Positions 36,701-46,500 of a stretch of 64,000 nucleotides of DNA are shown one piece after another. Position 1 is the first letter of the stretch. Each line of letters starts with the position of its first letter. The position numbers were made by a program, and so were the translations under genes. Source of the stretch: Pyrinomonadaceae bacterium (GTDB lineage Bacteria > Acidobacteriota > Blastocatellia > Pyrinomonadales > Pyrinomonadaceae); contig JAIBCB010000003.1 in the NCBI GenBank assembly GCA_019694355.1, forward strand, positions 372,001 through 436,000. Reading direction: 5' to 3'. A model generated the notes under the pieces. That model searched no databases and was not told where the DNA came from. It was given only the letters and a program-made list of their open reading frames with translations.

Positions 36701-36989
36701 GCGTGTGCAGAAGAGCTTCAAGTTTGGCGAGACCCGTCGTCTCGCTCTCTCTGCGGAGTTCTTTAATGTTTTTAATCTGTCCAACCTTCAGTTCGGCGGA
36801 TCGGCCACGACGAATTTCTGCTCGTCGTCAAGCGCGACCTGCGGCTTCGGCGGTGTGACAAATATTAACTTCATGCAAACGATTCAGCAGAATCCGTCTT
36901 CATCGAACTATGGAAAACTGAACCTCTCGGGCCTTAATCCCGGCAGCCAGGTCTTCCAGATGCAGCTCGGAGCTCGGCTCTACTTCTAA
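33735..36989 (+). CDS. Oar-like TonB-dependent receptor with CarboxypepD-reg domain
   Basis: 1084 residues. Signal peptide (1-27, ending GMAFAQ); carboxypeptidase-regulatory-like Ig domain (about 33-113; GQITGTVSDANGAVIPNATVTL); plug domain (about 130-260; IENLPINGRRFQDFVTL, NINVDGVDYN, GRSSGGIVNAVTKSGTN); then a 22-strand-type barrel ending in the C-terminal aromatic QMQLGARLYF. Typical of Acidobacteriota, where tens of copies are involved in uptake of polymers or proteins. No adjacent carbohydrate or metal gene shows the substrate. Confidence 0.95.
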   Translation: MSKILFNKLLAMTVLAVLSFAGMAFAQSQASTGQITGTVSDANGAVIPNATVTLTSKATNQKQTATTGSDGVYKFVLLQPGVYELSTTATGFGETKTEVTAVVGRTVDANIKMAAGEVSATVTVSDDAVQTTTSNFDSVQSSQAIENLPINGRRFQDFVTLTPTAQVDPSRGQISLSGQRGINSNINVDGVDYNQPFFGGIRGGERSNSAFTLPQESIQEFQVVAAGYSAEFGRSSGGIVNAVTKSGTNELHGSAFYLIRPKQLARPNSFAKALADQRLNALGLEATLAPTQHQFGGSIGGPIIKDKLFYFASYEQQRFRAPRQVLYQNLISLATVTPSQQEAFDFYRGNEVQFQQTNDAYAVLGKIDWNLNQANRFNIRYNFATNKALNAVSTGETALDPTTLNSLSTNGTENDKNHIIVAQLISNLSSNWINEFRGQWAYEERPRIPNALVADINTSIGTYGTRNFLPTTQFDKRLQFADSLTYLKGAHTFKFGGEFSRIRAEQTFGFNQTGVYTFSGLSSTTAILDALGVTRTATFRGRFDTTTARYNRQVGNLEAGFGVTEVAAFAQDSWRVNNKLTLNLGLRFEKQFNPEAEANNDPILTLIRNTSFPMLGGKGIDPANIPDSQNEWGPRVGFAYDPLGNGRTVIRGFAGRYFARTPLIVLAAPFNNFRDPAGDLSVTLGSPAFSAAGFNQAAFDAANPQYVSIVGGTGFTPNTVYRQFAILGIDLNTSPLGNLPILSPTQMAAIQTAILAATTNPPANLGIFQGANFIGIAPNFKNPESFQFGFGVEHQFNRNLTLGIDYSQVNTIHLQRNRDINLPAPTGVDPVTGRVLVNRNNRPLRGIGTLQMRDSSARSLYRALTFRANYKQKWMRVNLYYTFSRSLSDDDNERDSGGVLYSNPYDLRGEYFNSRLDRRHQFVANPIFFLPWDFEVSSAIRLRSGTPIDARVGSDLNGDGNSTERPMVAQGVEMRRNYYTNRPIYDVDMRVQKSFKFGETRRLALSAEFFNVFNLSNLQFGGSATTNFCSSSSATCGFGGVTNINFMQTIQQNPSSSNYGKLNLSGLNPGSQVFQMQLGARLYF

Positions 36990-36995
36990 CCATAG

Positions 36996-37020
36996 ATCTG
37001 CGGGTGAAATACCCGCAGAT
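36996..37020. terminator. Perfect hairpin after Oar-like receptor
   Basis: ATCTGCGGGT-GAAAT-ACCCGCAGAT, ten pairs, six bases after the stop codon; no T tract follows. Possibly an mRNA-stabilising end. Confidence 0.6.
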
Positions 37021-37033
37021 GCTAACTTGATCA

Positions 37034-37078
37034 ACGCTGCTCGGATCGCATCATCAGTGCTCCGGGCAGCGTCTTTTT
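37034..37078 (+). terminator. Intrinsic terminator of Oar-like receptor
   Basis: ACGCTGCTCGGA pairs with TCCGGGCAGCGT (one G-U pair) around a 15-base loop and leads into CTTTTT. Confidence 0.85.
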
Positions 37079-37120
37079 GTCCGTTCTTATAGGCTTGCTA
37101 TACTTCCAAAGTCTTTCTAT

Positions 37121-38218
37121 ATGCGGATCCTGCAAATAACATCTGCAAAGAATTTTGGCGGCGGTGAGCGGCACTTTCGCGACCTCGCGTTTGGCCTTAA
37201 GGAATCCGGCCATGAGGTGTTTGCCGCAATTCGTCCGACGAATCAATGGCAGGATCGGCTGGAGTTTATCCCAGAAGAGAACGTTCTAAAAGTTTCGATT
37301 CGAAATTCGTTCGGTATGTTCAGTGCAAAGCGGATCGCACGCTTTATTCAGAAGAACGAGATCGACATCGTTCACGCGCACGTAGCGCGTGATTACATTG
37401 CGGCATCTGTCGCCGCCCGCGTCGCCAAGACCGCTAAACTCGTGATCACGCGGCATGTGCTCTTCCCGCTAAAACCATTTCACAAGATCGCACTGAAGAA
37501 TGTAGATGCCGCCATCGCCGTCTCGCCGGCGGTCGCGGTCGAACTCGCTAACATCTTTCCGCGTAATAAGATACACACGATTGCGAACGGCTTGGACGTT
37601 ACTTTGCCCGAGAATTTTGCAGAGATCGGCCGCGAGTTTCGAACGTTTCACAAGATCCCGCTCGAGGCTCCGCTCGTCCTTGCGATCGGCGAACTAAAGC
37701 CGCTAAAAGGCCAGATCGATCTCGTCCTGGCTGCGGCCGAGGTCATTAAGAAGGTCCCAAATGCACACTTCTGCATAACCGGCGTGGACAACTCGAGCGG
37801 CAGCCGTTTTCGTCGTGAGCTGCGAAGGCTTTCGCGAACGCTCGCGATCGAACAGCATTTTACATGGCTTGATTGGGTCGAGGACACAAGGCCGGCCTTT
37901 TCGGCCGCCGACCTTTTTGTGTCGCCTTCACACTCCGAGAGTTTTGGGCTCGCAATGCTCGAAGCAATGGCATCGCAAAAGGCCGTCGTTGCAACGCGAA
38001 CCGAAGGCGCAAAGACGCTGATCGATGATCCAAAGCTTCTTGTTCCGGTGAACGAACCCGTTGCCCTGGCAAAAGCGATAGGTGAGATGCTCGGAAGCGC
38101 GGAGGCTCGTGAGCAAGCCGGTATCAACTTGCGACATCGTGCCGAGAAAGAATTCTCTCTTGAACGGTTCATTGCCGGGCATGAAAAACTTTATGATGAA
38201 CTGCTGCGGGCTCGCTGA
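37121..38218 (+). CDS. GT4 family glycosyltransferase
   Basis: 365 residues with the GT-B fold: N-terminal ITSAKNFGGGERHFRDLA (the GGxE-type donor and acceptor loop), VHAHVARDYIAA and ITRHVLFPLKP; C-terminal LAIGELKPLKGQIDLVLAA and SPSHSESFGLAMLEAMASQK with the EX7E glutamates. Probably a cell-surface or LPS glycosyltransferase. No second glycosyltransferase is adjacent. It lies 40 bases after the receptor terminator, so it probably has its own promoter. Confidence 0.92.
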   Translation: MRILQITSAKNFGGGERHFRDLAFGLKESGHEVFAAIRPTNQWQDRLEFIPEENVLKVSIRNSFGMFSAKRIARFIQKNEIDIVHAHVARDYIAASVAARVAKTAKLVITRHVLFPLKPFHKIALKNVDAAIAVSPAVAVELANIFPRNKIHTIANGLDVTLPENFAEIGREFRTFHKIPLEAPLVLAIGELKPLKGQIDLVLAAAEVIKKVPNAHFCITGVDNSSGSRFRRELRRLSRTLAIEQHFTWLDWVEDTRPAFSAADLFVSPSHSESFGLAMLEAMASQKAVVATRTEGAKTLIDDPKLLVPVNEPVALAKAIGEMLGSAEAREQAGINLRHRAEKEFSLERFIAGHEKLYDELLRAR

Positions 38219-38276
38219 AGAGAGCGTGCGGCAAAATTAAACAAACTGGACCTTTCGGTCTTGCCTTAAAGATCCT

Positions 38277-39590
38277 ATGAGGAATGCGATTCTTCTATCC
38301 CTGATCGCGATATTTGTGTCTCTAAACATTACCGCCCAAACGCCCCAGGAACTTGCCGATGCGTGGGATTCTACGCACATCACGGACAAGGAGCCATCGG
38401 ATGTTCGACATTCTGACCTGAAACTCTACCTCGAAAAGCTTCGCACGCAGGGCGTAAAGATGGCCGAGGTCGGCCGAAGCAATGCTGGCCGCGAGATATA
38501 CCAAATGGAATTCGGCAGCGGGCCGTTGAAGGTGTTTCTCTGGTCGCAGATGCACGGCGATGAACCGACGGCAACGTCGGCCCTTGTCGATATTTTTTCG
38601 TATCTTGCAACGCATAAGGACACGGCGTGGGTCAAAGAATTTGCTGAGAAGCTGACGATCAGAGCTGTCCCGATGTTAAATCCCGACGGAGCCGAGCTCT
38701 ACACGAGACGAAATCTGCAGGGCATTGACGTCAATCGCGACGCGCTAAATCTTGCGACGCCCGAAGCGCGTCTTCTAAAACTGCTCCAGAATCAGTGGCA
38801 TCCGAACATCGGTTTTAATCTTCACAATCAGCAGGAATTGACGTCGGTCGCTAATACAGGCAAGCAGGCATCGATCTCATTCCTTGTGGTTTACGGCGAT
38901 GAGGCAAAGACCGAGACGGACGGAATGCAGCGGAACAAACGTGTTGCCTCGGCGATGATAAAGGCGATCGAGCCTTTTATACCGGGTCATATCGCTCGTT
39001 ATGGTGATGAGTGGACACCGACCGCATTCGGCGATAATTTTTCGGCTTGGGGGTCGCCTGTGATTCTGATCGAGACTGGAGCTCTCACCGGGCAAAAGGA
39101 ATTATATTTGGCGAAGATCAATTTTATCGCGATAATGACCGCATTCTCGTCGCTCGCGACAGGATCGCAGGCAACCGGTTCGACCGCTCTGTACGAAGAT
39201 CTGCCGCACAATGGATCGGGAACATTGGTAAACTATATGTTCAGGAATGTTCGGTTGCCGCCGATCGGGAGACCGCGACCTGCGACGGTTGATGTCGCTG
39301 CTGTTGCGGCACGAAGGCGGGCGAGCTTTACGAACTCGGTCCGAATTTCGCGTGTCGGGAAGATCTACGGCATTCGCGGGTTGGAAGAATTCGACGCGAG
39401 CGGATTCTATGTCGTACAAAAATTCGGTAGGTTGGTGCCAGGCAAACTCGCTGAGTTGGCGTTTTACAAGATCGATCGATCGATCGATTGGAAGGCGGAC
39501 GACCTTTTGGAGAAGTTTGAACCGGACGCGATCTTCTCGGGCGGCGTTTGGATCAAAGGTGAGGGCTTGCTGCCGAAGATAAAGTATTAG
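38277..39590 (+). CDS. Exported zinc carboxypeptidase, M14 family
   Basis: 437 residues, signal peptide 1-20 (ending NITAQ). The M14 zinc site has SQMHGDEPTATSAL (His and Glu ligands) and a late FNLHNQQE (third ligand His). The substrate Arg/Asn region reads RAVPMLNPDGAELYTRRNLQGIDVNRD and the catalytic Glu is expected in VILIETGAL. A C-terminal beta domain (about 320-437) follows. Removes C-terminal residues from peptides, or could act on cell-wall peptides. It is two bases ahead of recN. Confidence 0.88.
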   Translation: MRNAILLSLIAIFVSLNITAQTPQELADAWDSTHITDKEPSDVRHSDLKLYLEKLRTQGVKMAEVGRSNAGREIYQMEFGSGPLKVFLWSQMHGDEPTATSALVDIFSYLATHKDTAWVKEFAEKLTIRAVPMLNPDGAELYTRRNLQGIDVNRDALNLATPEARLLKLLQNQWHPNIGFNLHNQQELTSVANTGKQASISFLVVYGDEAKTETDGMQRNKRVASAMIKAIEPFIPGHIARYGDEWTPTAFGDNFSAWGSPVILIETGALTGQKELYLAKINFIAIMTAFSSLATGSQATGSTALYEDLPHNGSGTLVNYMFRNVRLPPIGRPRPATVDVAAVAARRRASFTNSVRISRVGKIYGIRGLEEFDASGFYVVQKFGRLVPGKLAELAFYKIDRSIDWKADDLLEKFEPDAIFSGGVWIKGEGLLPKIKY

Positions 39591-39592
39591 CT

Positions 39593-41257
39593 GTGCTGCG
39601 TTTGCTCAAGATCAATAATATCGCTCTTATTGACGACCTCGAGATCGAGTTCGGCGAGGGACTGAATCTACTGACAGGAGAGACGGGCTCGGGCAAATCC
39701 ATAATCATCGACGGCCTCGGTGCACTCTCGGGCGAACGCATCTCTGCAGATCTCATAAAACAAGGGGAAAACACGGCCCGCATCGAAGGCGTCTTTTCGC
39801 TGGAGCTAACACCGGAAACGGCCGAGATCTTCGACGAGGCCGGAGTCGATATCGAAGATGATGAGATCATCGTGCGCCGTGAACTGTCGGCATCGGGCAA
39901 GAATCGCATCTTTATCAACGATCGGCTCGTTACGCAGGGTTTTTTGAAACGTGTCGGGCATCTTTTTGCCGATATCAGCGGCCAAGGCGAACAAGCGATG
40001 CTCTATGATGCCCGCAGCCATCTCGCGATGCTTGATGCGGCGGCGGATGTGGAGGCTGAGTTAGCCGCGACCGCAGAAGCGTTTCGCGTGTGGGCTGGCA
40101 TTCGACGTGAGTTGGATGAGTTGAACGAGGATGAATCTGCAAAGCTTCGTTCGCTCGATATCTTGCGTTTTGAGATCGATGAGATCGAACGGGTCGGCGT
40201 TCGGATCGGCGAGGAAGAAGAACTCGAAGGCGAGAAGCTTCGCGCTGTAAATTCGGAAAAGCTCGCCATTGCAAGCGATGAGCTCGCAAATGTTCTATAT
40301 GACTCCGACCTTTCGACGATCACGACGCTGGATCGAGCATCGCGTCGTCTGTCAGAGCTTGCCGAATTCGATGGTGAATTCAAGGATTTTGAAGAAGGCG
40401 TGGCGACGGCAAGGGCTGTGATCGAAGAGCTCGCGGCCACGGCAAGGCGTTTCCGCTCGACACTTGAGATCGCTCCCGGACGTCTTGATGAGATCGAGAC
40501 GCGGCTGGCCGAACTTTCGCGGCTAAAGCGAAAATACGGCAACAGCATCGAGCTGGTTCTCGAACATCTGAATGCCTCGCGGGCAAAGCTGGATTCGATC
40601 GAGATGGCCGGTCAGCGAGAGAAAGAGCTATCGGAAAAGTTGGCCGCGGCCGAGACCGAATATCAAAAGCACGCCGCAAAGCTTTCAAAGAAGCGTGTCG
40701 CCGGAGCCGCAAAATTTACGTCAGCGGTTGAGAAGGAACTTGGGTTCGTAGCTCTTGAAAAAGCAGCTTTTGAAGTTCGCTTTGTTGCGCGAGAAGGATT
40801 CTCTGCAGAGGGAAATGAACGTGCTGAGTTCTATTTTTCTGCGAACCCGGGCGAAGCTGTGCGGCCGCTCGCAAAGGTCGCTTCGGGCGGCGAGGTTTCG
40901 CGTCTGATGCTTGTGTTAAGAACTGTGAGCGGCGGGAAGGAAACTCAGCGAACGGCAGTTTTTGACGAGATCGACATCGGAATTGGCGGCCGCGTGGCAG
41001 AAGCTGTCGGACGGCGCCTTCAGAAGCTCGCGGCAACGCAACAGGTGCTCTGTGTAACGCATCAGCCGCAGATCGCGTCGCTCGCGGACCACCATTTTGT
41101 TGTCGAGAAATCGACAACGTCCAACAGAACAAGGCTCGCTGTCCGGGAACTCAACAATGCCGAGCGCATCGACGAAGTTGCAAGGATGCTCGCCGGACGA
41201 GATATCACGGACGCCGCTCGCGAGAATGCAAAAGCAATGCTCGCCGCCGCGAAATAG
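39593..41257 (+). CDS. recN: RecN DNA-repair SMC-like ATPase
   Basis: Gathers and tethers double-strand-break ends for RecA. 554 residues, the standard length. Walker A LLTGETGSGKSIIID near residue 30, a long coiled coil (about 150-400), the signature VASGGEVSRLMLVL and Walker B TAVFDEIDIGIGG, then QVLCVTHQPQIASLADHHF. The start is GTG two bases after the preceding stop, so it is read through from the carboxypeptidase gene. Confidence 0.97.
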   Translation: MLRLLKINNIALIDDLEIEFGEGLNLLTGETGSGKSIIIDGLGALSGERISADLIKQGENTARIEGVFSLELTPETAEIFDEAGVDIEDDEIIVRRELSASGKNRIFINDRLVTQGFLKRVGHLFADISGQGEQAMLYDARSHLAMLDAAADVEAELAATAEAFRVWAGIRRELDELNEDESAKLRSLDILRFEIDEIERVGVRIGEEEELEGEKLRAVNSEKLAIASDELANVLYDSDLSTITTLDRASRRLSELAEFDGEFKDFEEGVATARAVIEELAATARRFRSTLEIAPGRLDEIETRLAELSRLKRKYGNSIELVLEHLNASRAKLDSIEMAGQREKELSEKLAAAETEYQKHAAKLSKKRVAGAAKFTSAVEKELGFVALEKAAFEVRFVAREGFSAEGNERAEFYFSANPGEAVRPLAKVASGGEVSRLMLVLRTVSGGKETQRTAVFDEIDIGIGGRVAEAVGRRLQKLAATQQVLCVTHQPQIASLADHHFVVEKSTTSNRTRLAVRELNNAERIDEVARMLAGRDITDAARENAKAMLAAAK

Positions 41258-41263
41258 ACGAAG

Positions 41264-42265
41264 ATGAACTCTAAAATTCTTGCAAATGTTTACCGTGGCG
41301 AAAATGTTGAATCCGTACATACCGGCCACGTCGCGGTCATCGATGGGACGGGCGATGTTGTACTCTCGATCGGCGATCCTTCGATCTCGACGTACTTTCG
41401 TTCTGCAGCAAAACCTTTCCAATTCATTCCGAATCTGACGAGCGGTGCGGCGGACGCATTCGGTTATGACGAACAGGAAGTCGCCCTCGCCGTTGCTTCG
41501 CACTCAGGTGAGGACATGCACGTCAAGATAGCGGCATCGATGCTCGCAAAGGCGGGATTCGCTGAGAGCGATCTTCGCTGCGGCACACATTTCCCGTTCG
41601 ATTCGGCGACCACCTCGCGGATGAAACGAGCGGGCGAGGAGCCGACGCAGCTTCACAACAATTGCTCCGGGAAGCACTCCGCAATGCTTGCTTTCGCAAA
41701 GCATATCGGTTCGGGGACCGAGGATTATGAATCGCCCGACAACCGCATTCAAGGGCGCATAATTCGGTGCCTGAAGGATTTTGGTGAAACCGAGGAGATC
41801 TCGCTCGGGACGGACGGATGCGCCGCTCCGAACTTCTGCCTTCCCATCGCGGCCATGGCAAAGTGCTATGCAAATCTCGTTAACCCAACACGCTTTCCGG
41901 AGATCACGCAAGCGGCCTGCCGACGCATCGTCGCAGCGATGACCGAGTATCCGGAACTCGTCGGCGGTTCGACGCGGCTTGATACCACGCTGATGCGTGC
42001 GGGAAACGGATCCTTAGTGTCGAAGATCGGCGCCGACGGTGTTTGGTCTTGCGGCATCCTGCCGTCGGAAAAATATCCAAGCGGGCTTGGCATCGCATTG
42101 AAGATCGCGGACGGAGACGATCTGCGTGCACGGCCGGTCGTTGCGGTCGTGATCCTCAAGAAACTTGGCATCCTCGAAAGCGACGCAATGCCGGATCTTT
42201 CGCCGATGCCGATCAAGAATCGACGCGGCGACGTTGTCGGGCGGGTCGAAGCGGTCGAGCTCTAA
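41264..42265 (+). CDS. L-asparaginase II family protein
   Basis: 333 residues of the AnsII/PF06089 family, unrelated to E. coli type I/II asparaginases and typical of Rhizobium etli-type enzymes. Recognisable are YFRSAAKPFQFIP, VASHSGEDMHVKIAA, the CGTHFPFD segment and the NNCSGKHSAMLAFAKH motif with Ser and Lys that form the catalytic site. It should hydrolyse L-asparagine to aspartate and ammonia. recN lies six bases upstream, and the GNAT gene overlaps the stop by one base. Confidence 0.92.
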   Translation: MNSKILANVYRGENVESVHTGHVAVIDGTGDVVLSIGDPSISTYFRSAAKPFQFIPNLTSGAADAFGYDEQEVALAVASHSGEDMHVKIAASMLAKAGFAESDLRCGTHFPFDSATTSRMKRAGEEPTQLHNNCSGKHSAMLAFAKHIGSGTEDYESPDNRIQGRIIRCLKDFGETEEISLGTDGCAAPNFCLPIAAMAKCYANLVNPTRFPEITQAACRRIVAAMTEYPELVGGSTRLDTTLMRAGNGSLVSKIGADGVWSCGILPSEKYPSGLGIALKIADGDDLRARPVVAVVILKKLGILESDAMPDLSPMPIKNRRGDVVGRVEAVEL

Positions 42266-43344
42266 TGGACGAGGCTTTACAGGCACGACAATTTACGCTC
42301 GACGATCGAGATGCGTTGCTCGCCTTTTTGGGCAGGGTTTACGCGAACGATCCGCGTCGAAGTGATCGCGAATTTTGGGAATGGCATTACCTAAAAAATC
42401 CTTACACTGATTCGAACAACCTCCCGATCTGGATTGCCCTTCACGGTGAAAAGGTCGTTGGCCATCTGGCTGCGATCGAGGCCGAGATCAAAGTCGGCGA
42501 TGAGACACACAAGACGATCTGGATCCTCGATCTGATCATTGACGAGAATTACCGCCGTCGCGGCATCGCAAAAGAGCTTGTCGGCCTCGCCGAAGACTTT
42601 CGCCCGATACGGCTCGGCATAAATACGCACGAACAAAAGTCTCCCGAGCTGCTCGAAGCTTGCGGCTGGAAGATCGTCGCGTCGATCCCGAGATATACAC
42701 GCGTATTGTTTCCGGGCAACGCGTTCATTTCCGGCTCCGGCCCAAAGGCGTTCGTGCGGAACGCAGCGAACGCGCTGTATTCATTTCGGCGACAAGGTGT
42801 CGCGAACCTCAGGCCATCCGACGGTGAGATACGACGAATTGAGCGTTTTGATGAGGCGGCCGACAGGCTTTGGGCAAGATCGTCCGCCACGCGAAATTGC
42901 ATCGCTGTTCGCCGTTCAGAGTTTTTGAATTGGCAGTATTTTGAACAGCCGAATAAGAAGTTCAACGTTCTCGGCCTCTTTTCCGATGATCAGCTTCGCG
43001 GCTACGTCGTTCTATATTTTCGTGCCGCTGACGAGCAGGGCGTGATCGAGAAAGCGGCCATCAGCGACATATTTTTTGACGATGAAACGACAGCAGACGA
43101 CCTTATCAATGCGGCCGTGGAACTAGCGATCGAAAAACGTGTCGGACGTGTTGTCACTGATCTTCTAAACAAAGCGGCAGAAGATGCTTTGCTGAGCAAT
43201 GGTTTTTTCAAGACGAAGAGCCCACTGCTCTTGATGGTAAAGTCCGGTGTTGCGGAGAACATCGTTCTTGATCCGAACGAATGGTTCGTCACTCGAGGTG
43301 ATTCAGATACAACGATCTTCGAGACGCCTAACCTCTATATTTGA
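42265..43344 (+). CDS. GNAT-family N-acyltransferase
   Basis: 359 residues from the ATG that overlaps the asparaginase stop (TAATG); longer upstream frames belong to the asparaginase coding sequence in another frame. The N-terminal half is a GNAT fold with TIWILDLIIDENYRRRGIAKELVGLAE (acetyl-CoA loop RRRGIA). The C-terminal half is a second, divergent GNAT-like unit (WARSSATRNCIAVRRSEFLNWQYF). This two-domain form is common among putative peptidoglycan or lipid acyltransferases. Substrate unknown. Confidence 0.75.
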   Translation: MDEALQARQFTLDDRDALLAFLGRVYANDPRRSDREFWEWHYLKNPYTDSNNLPIWIALHGEKVVGHLAAIEAEIKVGDETHKTIWILDLIIDENYRRRGIAKELVGLAEDFRPIRLGINTHEQKSPELLEACGWKIVASIPRYTRVLFPGNAFISGSGPKAFVRNAANALYSFRRQGVANLRPSDGEIRRIERFDEAADRLWARSSATRNCIAVRRSEFLNWQYFEQPNKKFNVLGLFSDDQLRGYVVLYFRAADEQGVIEKAAISDIFFDDETTADDLINAAVELAIEKRVGRVVTDLLNKAAEDALLSNGFFKTKSPLLLMVKSGVAENIVLDPNEWFVTRGDSDTTIFETPNLYI

Positions 43345-43528
43345 GGATGTCCAGGTCAGCCGCGTAAAGCAACTCTTTGATATTGTCGTAGCTGATGCCG
43401 TCCTTTAGGCCCAGATCGAACGGCTCAACCACAAACGGGCGGTACCGCGGGTGCTTCTCTTCGGCGGCCTGTGTTCGGCTCTCAATTTCAACCGAAGCAT
43501 CTTCATCACGGGTTTGTCTAATTTGCAT
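43328..43528 (-). CDS. Small protein at end of NfnAB-like gene
   Basis: 66 residues, starting 10 bases after the stop of the large flavoprotein on the same strand, and overlapping the convergent GNAT gene by 17 bases. Composition is normal for coding DNA (RYRPFVVEPFDLGLKDGISYDNI). No ribosome binding site of note and no family recognised. The tight spacing suggests co-translation with the flavoprotein, perhaps a small accessory. Confidence 0.5.
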   Translation of the reverse strand: MQIRQTRDEDASVEIESRTQAAEEKHPRYRPFVVEPFDLGLKDGISYDNIKELLYAADLDILKYRG

Positions 43529-43537
43529 ATGCTGGCT

Positions 43538-46500
43538 CTACCGTATCTGTTGTGAGAGAGCCTTAAACTCTTCTCGTCCGAAAGCTTTGTCGAGCCAGAG
43601 GTTTGTCAGCTTCTCCTGAATGCTGTTGGCCTTTAGGCGTTCGTTCAAGTTCTTGAAATCGACAAAATCGAGTGCCTGATCCTGATTGAAGCACGAGAAG
43701 ACAAAGAATTCTTCGCCCGTGTGCGGGTTGACGTGCCGCTGCAGACATTGAGCGCAGACCTCTTTCATCATGCACTGCATCGGCGAGTTGATAGAGCCGA
43801 TCGCAACGTGGTCGGGCTTGAGATAAGGCTTGAGCGTTGTGTGGCGAGCTTCGCGTACGCCGTTCATCATCCGGTCTGAACCGATCGCGATGATGCGGTC
43901 AACTTCGCTCAGCTCCACCGACCGTTCGCCCAATTTTCCTTCGCCGTAGGCGATCATCGCCTGCACAATATTTCCGCGGAAATGTGCGTCCTGAGGGCGA
44001 GACGGAATTATGGCGTCTCCAAAATCGGTCGCCCAGATGATCTGATCTGTCGATGCCTCGATCTCTTCGCGTTTGAAGAGATCGCTGCCGTTCTTGTAGC
44101 CGGCAAAATAGATCACCTTGTTGCCGTTGTCGCGTATCGCCTTTGCGATCGAGAAGAGCACGGCGTTGCCGAGTCCGCCGCCCGCAAGAAGCACATTTTC
44201 GCCGGTCGGGATCTCGGTCGGGGTTCCGGTCGGCCCCATCACAAGCACTTCTTCGCCTTCTTTCAAGAGCGAACAGAGACGCGACGACGTGCCCATTTCG
44301 AGCACGATCATCGAGAGCAGACCTTTACTCACATCGACCCACGCACCGGTCAACGCAAGCCCTTCCATCAGGAACTTTGAACCATCGACAACGGGTGCGG
44401 TCGTCTCAAAGTTTTGAAGACGGTAGAACTGTCCGGGTTCGAACTTACGAGCCTGTACGGGAGCTTTGACGATGATCTCGACGATGGTCGGCGTCAGACG
44501 TTCGACCTTGACGACGAATGCTCGAAGCTGTTCGTCGAGTGTCGCTTCCAGGCGGTCAAAAACGGAATCACGTTCGGCTTGCGGCATTTCACCGCGTTGC
44601 TGCAATTCGGTTTGGAAAAGACGCGCAACGTGTTCGTATCCGTGCTTTGCGGATGCCATTGCGCGGACGACATTCCCGGCATATTTCGGGTGATTGTCGC
44701 CGTAGTAGCTAATGAACTTGCCGTCGTGATCGTAGGAGGTGAAAAAGCCCGTCTCGCCTTTCGGGGCCTCAACAAGTTCAAATTTGCCTTTGTCGTTCTC
44801 GATCGCGTTGAACGGCTTAAAGAACTGCCGCCACTCGTCCATCTGGAAGGTTCCCGGTTTTTCCTTCTCATAGATCACGTTCGGCGAGGTTCCGGCGGCG
44901 ACACAAACTGTGCGTGCGGGAAATTCGCGAATGTCGCCCGTCGGTTTGAATTTGCCTGTCTCTTCGTCGTGTTCGAGCCGCTCGAACTTGATCGCTTTTA
45001 CCGCATTGAATTCATCCGGAACGGCTTCGGTCGGATTCATACATTCGACAAACTCGATGCCTTCCTCGAGCGCCTTTTGAACTTCTTCGTGATTGAGCCG
45101 ATAGGCGGGTGAATCCTGAAGCCGTTTGCGATAGACGAGCGAAACTCCGCCCCAAGATCTGACGAGCGGGACGAAATTCGGCTCTTCACCCGCCTCTTTT
45201 GCACGCATTCGTTCAGCCCGGATCTCACGTCCGTGATCCAGAAACTCCTGAAGGGTATCGCGTTCTTCGCCGTCGAAGATCGCCATAGCGGCTTCTTCAC
45301 CGAATTCTGCCGCGACATCTTCATAGCGGTCGAGCATCTTCTCGCACTGTATCGGATAGTATGCGAAAAGCTCGGTCGCGGTATCGATCCCCGTCAAACC
45401 GCCGCCGATGACGACCGCAGGCATTCTTACCTGAAGGTTCGAAAGCGTATCTTTCTTGAATGCCCCGGTAAGCTGCAATGCCATCAAGAAGTCCGATGCC
45501 TGGCGAATGCCGCGGATCAAGTTGTTCTTCATCGGGACGATCGTCGGGCGGCCCGCACCGGTTGCGATCGCGATGTGGTCGAACCCGTAATTCCAAGCAT
45601 CTTCAATGGTTACGGTTCCGCCAAAACGAATGCCGCCGTAGGCGCGAAAGCGTTTTCGCCGCGAAAGCATCAACTGGACTATCGTCAAGAAATTCTTATC
45701 CCAACGGACGGTGATGCCGTATTCCGACACGCCGCCGAAGCCCGAGAGAATTCGTTCGTCGAGCGGCTGCGTGATCTCTTCGATGTCATGGATGGGCTTC
45801 GGACATTCGCGGCCGAGTTTGCCCGTCCAAACCTCGGGTAACGGTTCGATCTTTAGGCCGTCGATGCCGACGACGCCGAAACCCTCATTCAAGAGATAAT
45901 GCGCAAGCGTGTAGCCCGCAGGCCCGAGGCCGACGACGAGCACGTTCTTGCCCGAATATGGAAGCTGATACGGCCGGCGTGCGTTGAGCGGATTCCAACG
46001 CGTGAGAAGGTTGTAGATCTCGAATCCGTAAGGGAGTTTTAGAACGTCCGTCAGCACAGATGTCTCCGCAAGCGGAATGTTCACGGGGTCCTGCTTCTGG
46101 AAGATGCAGCCCTTCATACAATCATTGCAGATCCGATGGCCCGTGCCTGCGCACATCGGATTGTCGATAGCTACAAGAGCAAGAGCACCGATCGAATCGC
46201 CTTGCTTCTTGACGAGGTGCATTTCGGAGATGCGTTCGTCGAGCGGGCAGCCTTCGGTCGAGATGCCGAGCGGATTACGCTTGAGCGACCCATCCGCTTC
46301 GTGAAGTCCGGTCGAGCAGCTGTCCTTGCCTCGCTCATGGCAGATAAGGCAATAATCGATCTCGAACAAAGCATCGCGCATCGTGCCGCGATCATCTGTG
46401 AGCTTAAATCCGTCGCGACGACGCAGTTCATCTTCCGAACCCTGGATCACGTTCTGGAAGTCCGGTATCGGATGTATAAGATGAACGAGATTCTGATAGT

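Noticed and set aside
42043..42264. Upstream extension of the GNAT gene
   Set aside because: This part is the 3' end of the asparaginase in another frame; the ATG at 42265 overlaps its stop codon.
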